A DNA stretch of 56,217 nt from JAZDJP01 sp043803805. GTDB lineage: Bacteria; Planctomycetota; JAZDJP01. This document shows positions 40,734 through 49,463 of the stretch, one piece after another. Each line of letters opens with the position of its first letter. Position 1 is the first letter of the stretch. The notes below the pieces were generated by a model. The model was not told where the DNA came from. It did not search any database and was given only the letters and a program-made list of their open reading frames with translations. A program made the position numbers and the translations under genes. The stretch is from NCBI GenBank assembly GCA_043803805.1, contig JAZDJP010000038.1:1-56217 (forward strand), written 5' to 3'.

Positions 40734-43331
40734 ATGCGGGGAATCGGGTACAGGACGGCGGGGGCGGGGAGGGCCGGCTGGGCCGCGGCGCTGGTCATGG
40801 CGTTCCTGTGCCCGTCCGCATTCGTGCCGGCGGCGGAAAGCGGGACGGACGCCCGGTACGACTTCGAATCGGATCGCGACGGGAACCGCATCCCCGACGG
40901 ATGGCGGAAGGTGAAGGATCGGGGCCTCAGGGTCTATCCCGACACGCCGACGTTGGACGGGACGACCCCGCGCGGCGGCCAGGGGTGTCTCGGGTTCGTC
41001 GCCAACAGCGACGACCAGGACATCGAATCCACACCGTTCCCCGTCGAGTCCGAGGCTCATTACGCGCTCGAGGGATGGTTCCGGGCCGAGGGATTTGATG
41101 CCGGAGGGCTTTCCCTGTCGGCGGTGGTCTACGATGCGGAAGGACGGATCCTCGATGTCCTGCCGGGGCCGTCGATCGCGGGGAATGGGGCCTGGATGTT
41201 TCTGCGGAAGGACCTTGCGGAGATCTCCATGAAGGCGCGTTATATCGGGGTGCGCGCATCTCTTTCGGGGCGCCCCCGGGCCGGACGCGTCTGGCTGGAT
41301 GATGTGGCGTTGACGCGCGTCCCTGTTTTCCGGTTGAAGGTCATCCGGGTTCCCCCGGTGTTCGTTCTGGGGGAGACGATCGGCTGCCGGATTTCCTGGA
41401 AAAAAATTCCGCCGGGTCCCGCGACGCTGGTTCTCACGGCCTACGATTCCGCCCGGAGGTCCTGCGCCATCCATGAACGGAAGGTGGATTCCTCACGGGA
41501 GTCGCACGACGAGGAAATTCTCCTGTCCATCGGCGCGTGCGGATATTTCGAAGTGGAGGCCGTCCTCCGCCGCGGGGAATCGGTGATCACCGCGCCTTCG
41601 CGGCCGGTCGTTGTCCTTTCCCTTCCCGAGGCGAAGGTCGCCCTTGCGGATGATGTTGGGGTTGTGCTCCAGTCCCGGAGGGATCCCCTGCGGTTTTCCG
41701 CCTCCGATTTCCTGCGGCATTTCCCCTTCGCCTGGATGAAGGTCCATTTCTGGCCGGTGGACGATCCTCCCGGGGTGGCGCCGGACGCCGAAGCGGCCGT
41801 CGGCGCGTTCCTGGATCTGGCCAACATCCGCGGCGTGAGCATCGTGGGGGTGATGGGGCCCGTGCCGCCCGCGCTCCGTCCCGGGCTCGGGGAGGATGCC
41901 GGGTTTCGGGGGCTTCTCAAGCGTCCGCCGGTCGCCTGGGATGCCTGGCTCAAGGGCACCTGCGCGCGTTATCCCGGCGTGGATTTCTGGCAGTTGGGGA
42001 CGGATGGCGAAGGGCTTTCCACCCGTGAGGAGATCCAGGATGTTCTCCGGGCGGTGAAGCAACGGGTGGGCCGGTCGGGAATTCCCGCCGCGGGGGTGCC
42101 GTTCTCCGGTCGGATAGGCGCGGAATCCGGCAAGGATGAAGTCCTGCCGGAACTCGATTTTATCTCCTGCCGGTTTTCGGGGGACGTTGAACCGAAGGAT
42201 ATTCCTGCCCGGCTGGGGGGAATGGGGGTGGATCCGAAGCGCCTGTGGTTTGCGGTGGATGCGCCGCCATTGGCGGGGGGCGGCGCGATGACCCCGGAGG
42301 AAGAGAAGGCGCTTTCCCGTTTCGTCCGGATTCTTCTCTACGGGAAGGCGGCGGGGGTCCGGCGTATTTTCGCGGGGCCGCTCCTGGGACGGGAACCGCC
42401 CGGGCTGTTCCAGGACGAGGAGATGCCCACGCCCGCCTATGCGGCGCTGGCCACCATGGCGCGGCTCCTGAACGGGGTGCGGTTCCGGGGGAGCCTGGTG
42501 ATGCTTCGTCGGTCGCCCAATCTGGTGTTTGAAAACGATCGGGAGACGTTCGTGGCCGTCTGGAACGAGGCGGGTGTCCGGGAGGACGAGGGGAATTTTG
42601 GCACGTCGGCGGCGGCGATGGACCTCATGGGAAATGCCCTCCCGCCTCTGACGGCGTCCGGGGAGGAGCGCCAGAGGCTGCCGGTGGGTCCCCTCCCCGT
42701 TTTTGTCCGGCGACTGGATCCCGTGACGGTCGCCCTTCAACTGTCGTTCCGGATCGATCCGCCGACCATCCGTTCCGAAAAGCGCTGGCAGGAACGCGAG
42801 GTGATGTTCCGCAATCCCTCCACGCGGGAGACCGGGGGGAAGTTGAGCCTGACGGGCCCCGCCGGATGGGTGATCGAGCCGGCCCGTTTCGATTTTCACT
42901 TAAAACCCGGCGAGGCATTTTCGGAAACGGTGCGCATCGCCCCGCCGCACACGGAGGTGCTCGGCCCCCATGCGTTGAGCGCGCGGTTCGAAATCACGGG
43001 GGATCGTCCGTACCGGTTCAATCTTCTTTCGGAGGTGACGCTCGACCCGATCGTGTCCATCGGGGCGGAGGTGCGCCGCGACAAGGGGGATGTCGAGGTT
43101 CTGCAGACGCTGGCCAACCGGGGGGGCCGGACGTTGATTTTGTGCGCCTACGTGGTCGTGCCGGGACGGGACCGGATGGAACGTCCCCTCCGCCTCCGTC
43201 CGGGGGCATCGGTGCGTGAACATTATCGCATTCCCGCGGCGTCGGCCGCCGGGATCTCCGAGGTCATCGCCGGCGCCCAGGAGGACAACGGGGAGGTCTT
43301 CGGAAACATCCGCGCCGTCGTTCCGCCGTGA
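40734..43331 (+). CDS. Large exported glycosidase-like protein (jelly-roll plus barrel-like domain)
   Basis: 865 residues with an N-terminal signal segment (AGWAAALVMAFLCPSAFVPAAE). Residues about 40-195 look like a carbohydrate-binding jelly roll (YDFESDRDGNRIPDGWRKV; WLDDVALTRVP). The middle (about 310-600) resembles a (beta/alpha)8 glycosidase barrel: MKVHFWPVDDPPG, YPGVDFWQLGTDGEG with a candidate acid residue, and LDFISCRFSGD. The C-terminal third is beta-rich (EREVMFRNPSTRETGGKLSLTGPAGW, NEW3-like). I cannot assign a GH family. The divergent malQ/GH57 genes suggest carbohydrate use. The ATG is 6 bases from a -10 box, so translation may be leaderless. Confidence 0.6.
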   Translation: MRGIGYRTAGAGRAGWAAALVMAFLCPSAFVPAAESGTDARYDFESDRDGNRIPDGWRKVKDRGLRVYPDTPTLDGTTPRGGQGCLGFVANSDDQDIESTPFPVESEAHYALEGWFRAEGFDAGGLSLSAVVYDAEGRILDVLPGPSIAGNGAWMFLRKDLAEISMKARYIGVRASLSGRPRAGRVWLDDVALTRVPVFRLKVIRVPPVFVLGETIGCRISWKKIPPGPATLVLTAYDSARRSCAIHERKVDSSRESHDEEILLSIGACGYFEVEAVLRRGESVITAPSRPVVVLSLPEAKVALADDVGVVLQSRRDPLRFSASDFLRHFPFAWMKVHFWPVDDPPGVAPDAEAAVGAFLDLANIRGVSIVGVMGPVPPALRPGLGEDAGFRGLLKRPPVAWDAWLKGTCARYPGVDFWQLGTDGEGLSTREEIQDVLRAVKQRVGRSGIPAAGVPFSGRIGAESGKDEVLPELDFISCRFSGDVEPKDIPARLGGMGVDPKRLWFAVDAPPLAGGGAMTPEEEKALSRFVRILLYGKAAGVRRIFAGPLLGREPPGLFQDEEMPTPAYAALATMARLLNGVRFRGSLVMLRRSPNLVFENDRETFVAVWNEAGVREDEGNFGTSAAAMDLMGNALPPLTASGEERQRLPVGPLPVFVRRLDPVTVALQLSFRIDPPTIRSEKRWQEREVMFRNPSTRETGGKLSLTGPAGWVIEPARFDFHLKPGEAFSETVRIAPPHTEVLGPHALSARFEITGDRPYRFNLLSEVTLDPIVSIGAEVRRDKGDVEVLQTLANRGGRTLILCAYVVVPGRDRMERPLRLRPGASVREHYRIPAASAAGISEVIAGAQEDNGEVFGNIRAVVPP

Positions 43332-43350
43332 GTGTGCGCCGGTTGGCCGA

Positions 43351-43379
43351 TTGACATTTCCCCCGGGGACCGCTACAGT
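43351..43379 (+). promoter_or_regulatory. Strong sigma-70 promoter of the rhamnose operon
   Basis: TTGACA (43351-43356), a 17-base spacer and TACAGT (43374-43379). The expected start falls at 43385-43388, on or next to ATG 43388, so the mRNA is predicted to be leaderless. There is no Shine-Dalgarno between the -10 and the ATG. Confidence 0.75.
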
Positions 43380-43387
43380 TCATGACC

Positions 43388-44461
43388 ATGAAAGCCCTCG
43401 TTCTCGCCGGCGGAAAGGGGACGCGCCTGCGTCCCCTCACCTACACGATGGCCAAGCAGTTGATCCCGGTGGCCAACCGCCCCGTGTTGCATTATGTGAT
43501 GGGTCACCTGGCGGAGGCGGAGGTTCGGGAGGTGGGCGTCATCGTTTCGCCTGAAACCGGCGACCAGGTTCGCGCGTCGCTTGCGGCGAATCCCTGGGGG
43601 CTCTCCTTCACGTTTCTCCCCCAGGACAAGCCCATGGGCCTCGCCCACGCGGTGAAGACGGCGCGGGGGTTCCTGGGGGATGATCCGTTCGCCATGTACC
43701 TCGGCGACAACCTTATCGGCCAGGGCATCCGGAAATTTCTCGACGAGTTCCGTTCCTCCCGCGCGGATGCGGTCATACTGCTCAAAGAGGTGCCGAATCC
43801 ATCGTCCTTCGGGGTGGCGGAGGTGGATGCCGCGGGGCGTGTGCTCCGACTGGTGGAAAAACCCAGGGATCCCCCGAGCAACCTTGCGCTCGTCGGCGTG
43901 TACGTTTTTTCGCCGGCCATCCACGCCGCGGTGGACGCCATAAAACCCTCCTGGCGGGGGGAGTATGAAATCACGGATGCCATCCAGTGGTTGCTCGAGA
44001 AGGGGCGCATTGTCCGGAGCATGGTTCTCGAAAACTGGTGGCTGGATACGGGGAAGAAGGACGACTACCTTTCCGCCAACCGCACCGTCCTGGACGAGTA
44101 TGCCCGGACCCGTATCGAGGGGACGGTGGATGCGGAAAGCCGCCTGCACGGCCGCGTGGAGATTTCATCGGGGGCCGTTGTGCGCGGGAGCGTCGTCCGG
44201 GGCCCCGTGATCGTCGGGGAGGGGGCGGTGGTCGAAAAGGCCTTCATCGGTCCCTACACGAGCATCGGGCCGAAGTGCATCGTCCGGAATTCCGCCGTCG
44301 AACATTCCGTCCTGTTCGAGGGGGCATGCGTGGAGGGGGTGGCGCGCCTGGAGGACAGCGTGGTGGGAAATCATGCGGTCGTCCGCAAGGGCGGCCGCGC
44401 GGGCGAGACGTCGGAGGCCCTCCGGCTTCTCATCGGTGATGATTCCGAGGTCATCCTGTAA
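43388..44461 (+). CDS. rmlA: Glucose-1-phosphate thymidylyltransferase, long form
   Basis: First step of dTDP-L-rhamnose synthesis (dTTP plus glucose-1-phosphate). The start MKALVLAGGKGTRLRPLTY holds the nucleotide-binding GGxGTRLRPLT; FLPQDKPMGLAHAVK, MYLGDNLI and EKPRDPPSN follow. The C terminus (about 240-355) is a left-handed beta-helix (SRLHGRVEISSGAVVRGSV), which marks the long-form RmlA group rather than the shorter enterobacterial type. ATG 43388 is chosen because the promoter places the transcript start there; ATG 43382 is also in frame. First gene of rmlA-C-B-D. Confidence 0.93.
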   Translation: MKALVLAGGKGTRLRPLTYTMAKQLIPVANRPVLHYVMGHLAEAEVREVGVIVSPETGDQVRASLAANPWGLSFTFLPQDKPMGLAHAVKTARGFLGDDPFAMYLGDNLIGQGIRKFLDEFRSSRADAVILLKEVPNPSSFGVAEVDAAGRVLRLVEKPRDPPSNLALVGVYVFSPAIHAAVDAIKPSWRGEYEITDAIQWLLEKGRIVRSMVLENWWLDTGKKDDYLSANRTVLDEYARTRIEGTVDAESRLHGRVEISSGAVVRGSVVRGPVIVGEGAVVEKAFIGPYTSIGPKCIVRNSAVEHSVLFEGACVEGVARLEDSVVGNHAVVRKGGRAGETSEALRLLIGDDSEVIL

Positions 44462-44471
44462 AAGGGGCGTC

Positions 44472-45014
44472 ATGCCGTTCCGCTTCCAGCCGCTTTCCCT
44501 TGCCGGGGCCGTTCGGATCGAGCCGCGGTTGTTTTCGGACGAACGCGGCTATTTCCTGGAGACCTACCAGCGCGCGGCATTCCGCGCGGCCGGAATTCAG
44601 GACGAGTTCGTCCAGGACAACCGCTCGCGATCGGCGAAACACGTTCTGCGCGGGCTTCACTTTCAGCATGAGCCCTTTGCGCAGGGAAAACTCGTGCACG
44701 TTGTGCATGGCGAGGCGTGGGACGTGATCGTGGACATCCGGAGGGGATCGCCGTCGTTCGGGAAATGGGAGGCGGTTGTCCTCTCGGAGGAGAACCGGAG
44801 GATGGTCTATGTTCCTCCGGGTTTTGCGCACGGATTTATCGCGATGGCCGACGGGACGGAGCTCCTTTACAAGGTGACGGCGGATTATGCGCCGTCCCGC
44901 GACGCTGGCGTTGTCTGGAACGATCCCGATCTCGGGATTGCCTGGCCGGTGGAGAACCCGATCCTGTCATCCAAGGACCGGGCCCTGCCCCGTTTTCGCG
45001 ACGTCGTTCTCTGA
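44472..45014 (+). CDS. rmlC: dTDP-4-dehydrorhamnose 3,5-epimerase
   Basis: A 180-residue cupin enzyme, third step of dTDP-L-rhamnose synthesis. Motifs: RIEPRLFSDERGYFLETYQ, FVQDNRSRSAKHVLRGLHFQ with the catalytic His, VHGEAWDVIVDIRRGSPSFGKW, and VPPGFAHGFIAMADGTELLYKVTADY. ATG 44472 lies ten bases after rmlA with AAAGGGG upstream; longer upstream reading would overlap rmlA. Normal length for RmlC. Confidence 0.95.
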   Translation: MPFRFQPLSLAGAVRIEPRLFSDERGYFLETYQRAAFRAAGIQDEFVQDNRSRSAKHVLRGLHFQHEPFAQGKLVHVVHGEAWDVIVDIRRGSPSFGKWEAVVLSEENRRMVYVPPGFAHGFIAMADGTELLYKVTADYAPSRDAGVVWNDPDLGIAWPVENPILSSKDRALPRFRDVVL

Positions 45015-45026
45015 CGGAGGATTCCC

Positions 45027-46076
45027 ATGAATGTGCTTGTGACCGGGGGGGCCGGATTCATCGGGAGCAATTTCGTGCGCCTGGCGCTGGCGGAGCGTCC
45101 CCGCTGGCGCATTACGAATCTCGACCTCCTCTCCTACGCGGGGAACCTGGAAAATCTCGCGGACGTGGAACGCTCTTGCCGGTACCGTTTCGTCCGGGGG
45201 GACGTGGCGGACCGGAAGGGGCTGGAACCCCTCTTCCGCCGGGGCCGTTTCGACGCGGTGATCCATTTCGCGGCGGAAAGCCACGTGGACCGGAGCATCC
45301 TGGACGCCGCCCCATTCATCGAAACGAATGTCCGGGGGACCCAGGCGCTCCTCGAGGCGGCGACGGCCCACGGCGTGAAGCGGTTCGTCCAGATTTCCAC
45401 CGACGAGGTGTACGGTTCCATTCGTCGGGGAACGTTCACGGAAGAGAGTCCGCTCAGGCCCAACAGTCCCTACTCGGCATCCAAGGCGGGGGCGGATCTT
45501 CTGGCCCTGGCTTGGCACCGGACGTTCGGCCTGCCGGTGATCGTCACCCGCAGCTCAAACAACTACGGCCCCTTCCAGTTTCCTGAAAAACTCATCCCGC
45601 TCATGATCCGGAACATCCTCGAGGAAAAACCCCTCCCGGTCTACGGCCGCGGGCGGAACATCCGCGACTGGCTTTACGTGGAGGACAACTGCCGGGGTGT
45701 TCTCCGGGTGGCGGAACGCGGCCGGCCCGGCGAGGTGTACAACATCGGCGGGGGGGAGGAGCGGCCGAACCTCGAGATTGTCCACCGGCTCTGCGATATC
45801 GCCGCGCGGCGCCTCGGACGGCCCCGCGCCGCCGCGAGGGCGCTCATCCGGTTCGTGAAGGACCGCCCCGGTCATGACTTCCGGTATTCCCTGTCGAGCC
45901 GGAAGATCGGCCGGGATCTTGGATGGCGGCCCGCGATGACCCTGGAGGTGGGGCTGGAGCGGACGGTGGACTGGTATCTGGCGCACCGGGAGTGGATCCG
46001 GTCGGTGATCTCCGGCGAATACCGGCGTTGCTACCGGCAGATCTACGACCGTGGATGGAGAAAGGGACGGGCATGA
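45027..46076 (+). CDS. rmlB: dTDP-glucose 4,6-dehydratase
   Basis: Second step of the pathway; NAD-dependent short-chain dehydrogenase of 349 residues. TGGAGFIGSN (6-15) binds NAD, followed by NLDLLSYAGNLENL, STDEVYGSI with the catalytic Asp-Glu, and the Tyr-x-x-x-Lys in SPYSASKAGAD; RNIRDWLYVEDNC is also typical. ACGGAGGA precedes ATG 45027. The TGA overlaps the next ATG (ATGA at 46073-46076), so rmlD is coupled. Confidence 0.95.
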   Translation: MNVLVTGGAGFIGSNFVRLALAERPRWRITNLDLLSYAGNLENLADVERSCRYRFVRGDVADRKGLEPLFRRGRFDAVIHFAAESHVDRSILDAAPFIETNVRGTQALLEAATAHGVKRFVQISTDEVYGSIRRGTFTEESPLRPNSPYSASKAGADLLALAWHRTFGLPVIVTRSSNNYGPFQFPEKLIPLMIRNILEEKPLPVYGRGRNIRDWLYVEDNCRGVLRVAERGRPGEVYNIGGGEERPNLEIVHRLCDIAARRLGRPRAAARALIRFVKDRPGHDFRYSLSSRKIGRDLGWRPAMTLEVGLERTVDWYLAHREWIRSVISGEYRRCYRQIYDRGWRKGRA

Positions 46077-46951
46077 CGCGGCGCGTGATGATTTTGGGCG
46101 CGGGCGGTCAGCTCGGGCGGGAGATGGTCCGGTTGTTCGAGTCGGACGCGGCGTGGAGAGCCGTGGCGTTCGACCGAAACGCGATGGACATCACGGACCC
46201 GGATCGGGTCCGGCGGGTGATCGGGGAAATCCGTCCCGCCGCGGTCGTGAACGCCGCGGCGTATAATCATGTGGACAAGGCGGAGGAGGAATCGGAAGAG
46301 GCTTTTCGGGTGAACGCCGGGTCCGTCCGCGCCCTTGCGGAGGCGTGCGCGCGCGAGGACGCGGTTCTCGTGCATGTCAGCACCAACTACGTTTTCGACG
46401 GCAGGAAAAACATTCCGTACACGGAGGACGATCCCCCGGCGCCCTTGAGCGTTTATGCCGCCTCCAAACTGGCCGGGGAGGCGCATGTCCGCTCCCTGTG
46501 TCCCCGTCATTTCGTCATCCGCACCGCGGCGGTCTTCGGTCCCGGCGGGCGCCTGACGCGTCTCGGGAACTTCATCGAGACGATGATTCGGGTTGCCGCG
46601 GCCGGGAAACCGCTCCGCGTGGTGGCGGATCAGGTGGTGACCCCGACCTCCGCCGGGGAACTGGCCGGCGCGATCCGGGCGTTGCTCGGAACGGACCGAT
46701 ACGGGATGTATCACGTCACCGGCGGCGGGGAGACGTCCTGGCACGGCTACGCGGAAGCCGTCTTTTCGATGGCGGGCATCCGGGCGGATCTCACGGCGGT
46801 CACCACGAAGGAGTTCGGCGCCAAGGCCGCCCGTCCGCCGTATTCCGTATTGGATTGCGGAAAACTGGTCCGGGCGGGAATTCCGGCCCCGCGTCCGTGG
46901 CGGGAGGCGGTGGGGGAATACCTGGAGAGCCGAAAGGCGTTTGGCGCGTAG
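46073..46951 (+). CDS. rmlD: dTDP-4-dehydrorhamnose reductase
   Basis: Final NAD(P)H-dependent step giving dTDP-L-rhamnose. ILGAGGQLGREM (8-19) is the nucleotide-binding loop; VVNAAAYNHVDKAEEE, STNYVFDGRKNIPYTEDD and the catalytic Tyr-x-x-x-Lys in SVYAASKLAGE follow, then RTAAVFGPGG. 292 residues, normal length. ATG 46073 overlaps rmlB by four bases. The gene ends seven bases short of the convergent sigma54 activator, with no visible terminator. Confidence 0.94.
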   Translation: MTRRVMILGAGGQLGREMVRLFESDAAWRAVAFDRNAMDITDPDRVRRVIGEIRPAAVVNAAAYNHVDKAEEESEEAFRVNAGSVRALAEACAREDAVLVHVSTNYVFDGRKNIPYTEDDPPAPLSVYAASKLAGEAHVRSLCPRHFVIRTAAVFGPGGRLTRLGNFIETMIRVAAAGKPLRVVADQVVTPTSAGELAGAIRALLGTDRYGMYHVTGGGETSWHGYAEAVFSMAGIRADLTAVTTKEFGAKAARPPYSVLDCGKLVRAGIPAPRPWREAVGEYLESRKAFGA

Positions 46952-46958
46952 CCCTGCG

Positions 46959-49307
46959 TCACGCTTCCGGCATTTCCGGGGTTTTCCGCGAGTCACGATC
47001 CACGAGACCCGAGCCACGATCCTGCGTCTTCAGTCGAAAGTAATGCGTCCGCGGTGACCGCGTCGGCGTGACCCGTTCGGCAAATCCTTCCCGGATGAGT
47101 TCCGCAAGGTCCCGTGTCGCCGTCATTTTGGAGGTGTACAGGAGGGCGCAGATCTCCAGCCGTGTGAGCCGGCCGTGCCGCCGGAAGAGGGCGCGGAGCC
47201 GCTCGTGGCGGCGGAAGGGGGATCGCCCGGCGCGGAGGATTTCCTCCTCGGTGGTGACCATCGGGGGAGGCGGGGCCTTCGGGGGGGCGAGGTGCGGGGC
47301 GGCTCCCGGTGGAGAGCCGCCAATTCCGACGGCGGGACTGTCGGCAACGGCGAGGTCCTCCAACCGGTAATCCATCTTTTCCGAATGGAAGAGCCTCATC
47401 CGTTCGATGAGGTTCCGGAGTTCCCGGGCGTTCCCGGGCCAGTCCCGACTCCAGAGGGTTTCCTTCAGTTCCTCCGACAACGCAGGGCGGCCCCCGTCCG
47501 CGCGCTCGGCGGAGAGAAAATGGTCCGCGAGCGACAGAATGTCCTCCCGGCGCTCCCGCAGGGGGGAGATGTGGATTTCGAGCCGCCGCAGCCGGAAAAG
47601 GAGATCTTTCCGAAACGTCTCTTTCTCCGCGAGGGCATCCAGGTCCGCATTCGTCGCCGCCACCACCCGGCAGGCGATTCCCCGGGAGCGGCTTCCCCCC
47701 ACCGGCCGGACCTCGGCGCTTTCGAGGACGCGAAGGAGCGCCACTTGGAGCCGGGCCGGGATTTCCCCGATTTCGTCGAGGAACACCGTTCCCTTCCCGG
47801 CCTCCTCGAAGAAGCCTTTGCGGGCCTTCTCGGCTCCCGTGAACGCGCCTTGTTCATGGCCGAAGAGCTCGTCCTCAAGCAGGCTTTCCGTGATCGCGCC
47901 GCAGTTCACGGCGATGAAGGGTTCGGCTGCCCGGGGGCTTTCTTCGTGAAGGGCGCGGGCGGCCAGTTCTTTTCCCGTCCCGGTCTCGCCCGTGAGCAGG
48001 ACGGGGATGTCCAGGGCCGCGAACCGGCGGATGGCCTCCCGGACGCCCGCGATGGCGGCGCTTGTTCCGACGAGGCGTCCGGTCCCGCGACCGGGCGGGG
48101 AGGGCATCGGCGGGGCGGGGGGGGCGGGCGTCTTTTTTCGTCCCCGGAGAAGCGCTTCCGCCTCCAGGGCGAGGCGCATGGCGTCCGACGCGTTGATCTC
48201 GCAGGCGAGACGCATTTCGGCCTCCAGGCGCCCCTTTGCCCCGTACCGCTCGCAGGCGCGGAGCGCCGCCGCGAAATGCGGGACCGCGGCCGGGAGGTTT
48301 CCCCGGAGGAGCCAGATGCGGGCCAGGAAGACGTCGTCCATGTACTGGCGCCGGCCGTTCGCCCAGCGCCGGGCGAGGTTTTGCCGGGCCGCCTCGATGT
48401 TGCCGCAGGCGAGTTCCGTCCGAAGGAGGGTGCAGGCGTCAAACCCGTAGTCGAAAACGTATCGGTCGTGAAGGGCGGGGTCATTCATGTTTTCCCGGCA
48501 CAGGGCCAGGGCCTTTCCCGGCTCGCGGGCCAGAAGGAATTCGTTCACGCGAAACCATGCGGGCCGGGTTTCTATCGAATCGGGGACGGGCGGCGGGGGG
48601 TGTCCGAGGCAGAGGCACATGAAACTCAGGCCGGCCAGAATGTCGTGATAGAAAGATGGTTGTCGTGAGGATCTTATGTACGGCAGGAGTTTGGGAAGAA
48701 GCCGGCAGGCCTCCGCCGCCCGTCCCGTCTCGACGCATTGGGTGAATCGGGCAAGGGCGATTTCCTGACGATAGACGGGGGTGTTGCCGGAAACCTTGCT
48801 GATCCATGCGTCGTTCTCGGATTCCTCTCCGGCGTCGGCCAATATGGTCGCGAAATCGCTCAGCGCGCGCAGATGGGGTCTCGATCCTTTCCGGCACTGT
48901 TTCAGAATATCCTTCATTTCCCGTGTGAACCGCGGGAGATCCCCGTGGGTGTTGAGCGCGTGTGTGAATTGCGCGACGAGGACCGGGGATCTCAGGGCGG
49001 GGGGGGAGCGGGGGGTGACCAGGGAAGCCGCCTTGCGCACGGCGGCGTCCCATTGTTCCCGCATCCCAAGACGTCGGAATACCTGGATCCATTGGATATA
49101 AAAGATCAGGGTCATGTCCGGATCGCCCTTTTGGGAGGCGGCGGATTCGAAAATCCGCAGCCCTTCCTCCCGTGATATTTTCCCCGTCAACACATCCGAG
49201 GATTTCATCAGGGCGTGGACGTGGGCGTCGTCGCCTTGAAATTCTCGGATGACTTCCCAAAGGGGGATGTCATGGATGAGGGCATTGACGATAGAATGTA
49301 TGTTCAT
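46959..49307 (-). CDS. Sigma54-dependent activator A with helical N-terminal region and winged-helix C terminus
   Basis: 782 residues. Residues 1-390 are helical/TPR-like with no receiver, PAS or GAF domain. The AAA+ core starts with GETGTGKE near 441 and has the full GAFTGA loop near 487, TVFLDEIGEIP, RVVAATNADL and WPGNARELRNLIERM. The usual Fis helix-turn-helix is absent; the end has HERLRALFRRHGRLTRLEICALLYTSKMTATRDLAELIREGFAERV, a DeoR/MarR-like winged helix. The last ~20 residues come from a dispersed word repeat (46985-47030). It is transcribed away from an acyltransferase gene with a sigma54-like promoter in the gap, and is a paralogue of the 52542 gene. No Shine-Dalgarno is seen. Confidence 0.88.
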   Translation of the reverse strand: MNIHSIVNALIHDIPLWEVIREFQGDDAHVHALMKSSDVLTGKISREEGLRIFESAASQKGDPDMTLIFYIQWIQVFRRLGMREQWDAAVRKAASLVTPRSPPALRSPVLVAQFTHALNTHGDLPRFTREMKDILKQCRKGSRPHLRALSDFATILADAGEESENDAWISKVSGNTPVYRQEIALARFTQCVETGRAAEACRLLPKLLPYIRSSRQPSFYHDILAGLSFMCLCLGHPPPPVPDSIETRPAWFRVNEFLLAREPGKALALCRENMNDPALHDRYVFDYGFDACTLLRTELACGNIEAARQNLARRWANGRRQYMDDVFLARIWLLRGNLPAAVPHFAAALRACERYGAKGRLEAEMRLACEINASDAMRLALEAEALLRGRKKTPAPPAPPMPSPPGRGTGRLVGTSAAIAGVREAIRRFAALDIPVLLTGETGTGKELAARALHEESPRAAEPFIAVNCGAITESLLEDELFGHEQGAFTGAEKARKGFFEEAGKGTVFLDEIGEIPARLQVALLRVLESAEVRPVGGSRSRGIACRVVAATNADLDALAEKETFRKDLLFRLRRLEIHISPLRERREDILSLADHFLSAERADGGRPALSEELKETLWSRDWPGNARELRNLIERMRLFHSEKMDYRLEDLAVADSPAVGIGGSPPGAAPHLAPPKAPPPPMVTTEEEILRAGRSPFRRHERLRALFRRHGRLTRLEICALLYTSKMTATRDLAELIREGFAERVTPTRSPRTHYFRLKTQDRGSGLVDRDSRKTPEMPEA
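46985..47030. repeat. Word repeat translated as the C terminus of activator A
   Basis: GCGAGTCACGATCCACGAGA and CCCGAGCCACGATCCTGCG belong to the same word family as 4696-4735 and 50347-50460. Read on the minus strand it encodes QDRGSGLVDRDSRK, a tail with no match in the paralogous activator. Confidence 0.65.
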
Positions 49308-49366
49308 AATAGATTCAATATGGTGCCTATAATAATCTAGAAATCAAGTGTTATCCTGTCCGGAAA

Positions 49367-49383
49367 TTGTGACATCGGCACAA
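49367..49383. promoter_or_regulatory. Dyad TTGTG-N7-CACAA, candidate enhancer site
   Basis: An inverted repeat of five-base arms (TTGTGACATCGGCACAA) lies about 40-55 bases upstream of the sigma54-like promoter at 49422, in the 156-base divergent gap. It is a plausible binding site for activator A. Confidence 0.4.
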
Positions 49384-49421
49384 CTTGAATGTGTGCAGGA
49401 AGATATGGTTTCCGGGATGGG

Positions 49422-49437
49422 CGGCATGCAAATTGCG
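49422..49437 (+). promoter_or_regulatory. Sigma54-like promoter of acyltransferase A
   Basis: CGGCATGCAAATTGCG keeps the invariant GG (49423-24) and GC (49435-36) ten bases apart and the TTGC of the -12 box; the -24 box is CGGCAT for TGGCAC. The start would be near 49448, 16 bases before ATG 49464. Confidence 0.6.
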
Positions 49438-49463
49438 ATGTGGTGATATGAGATCTATCTTAC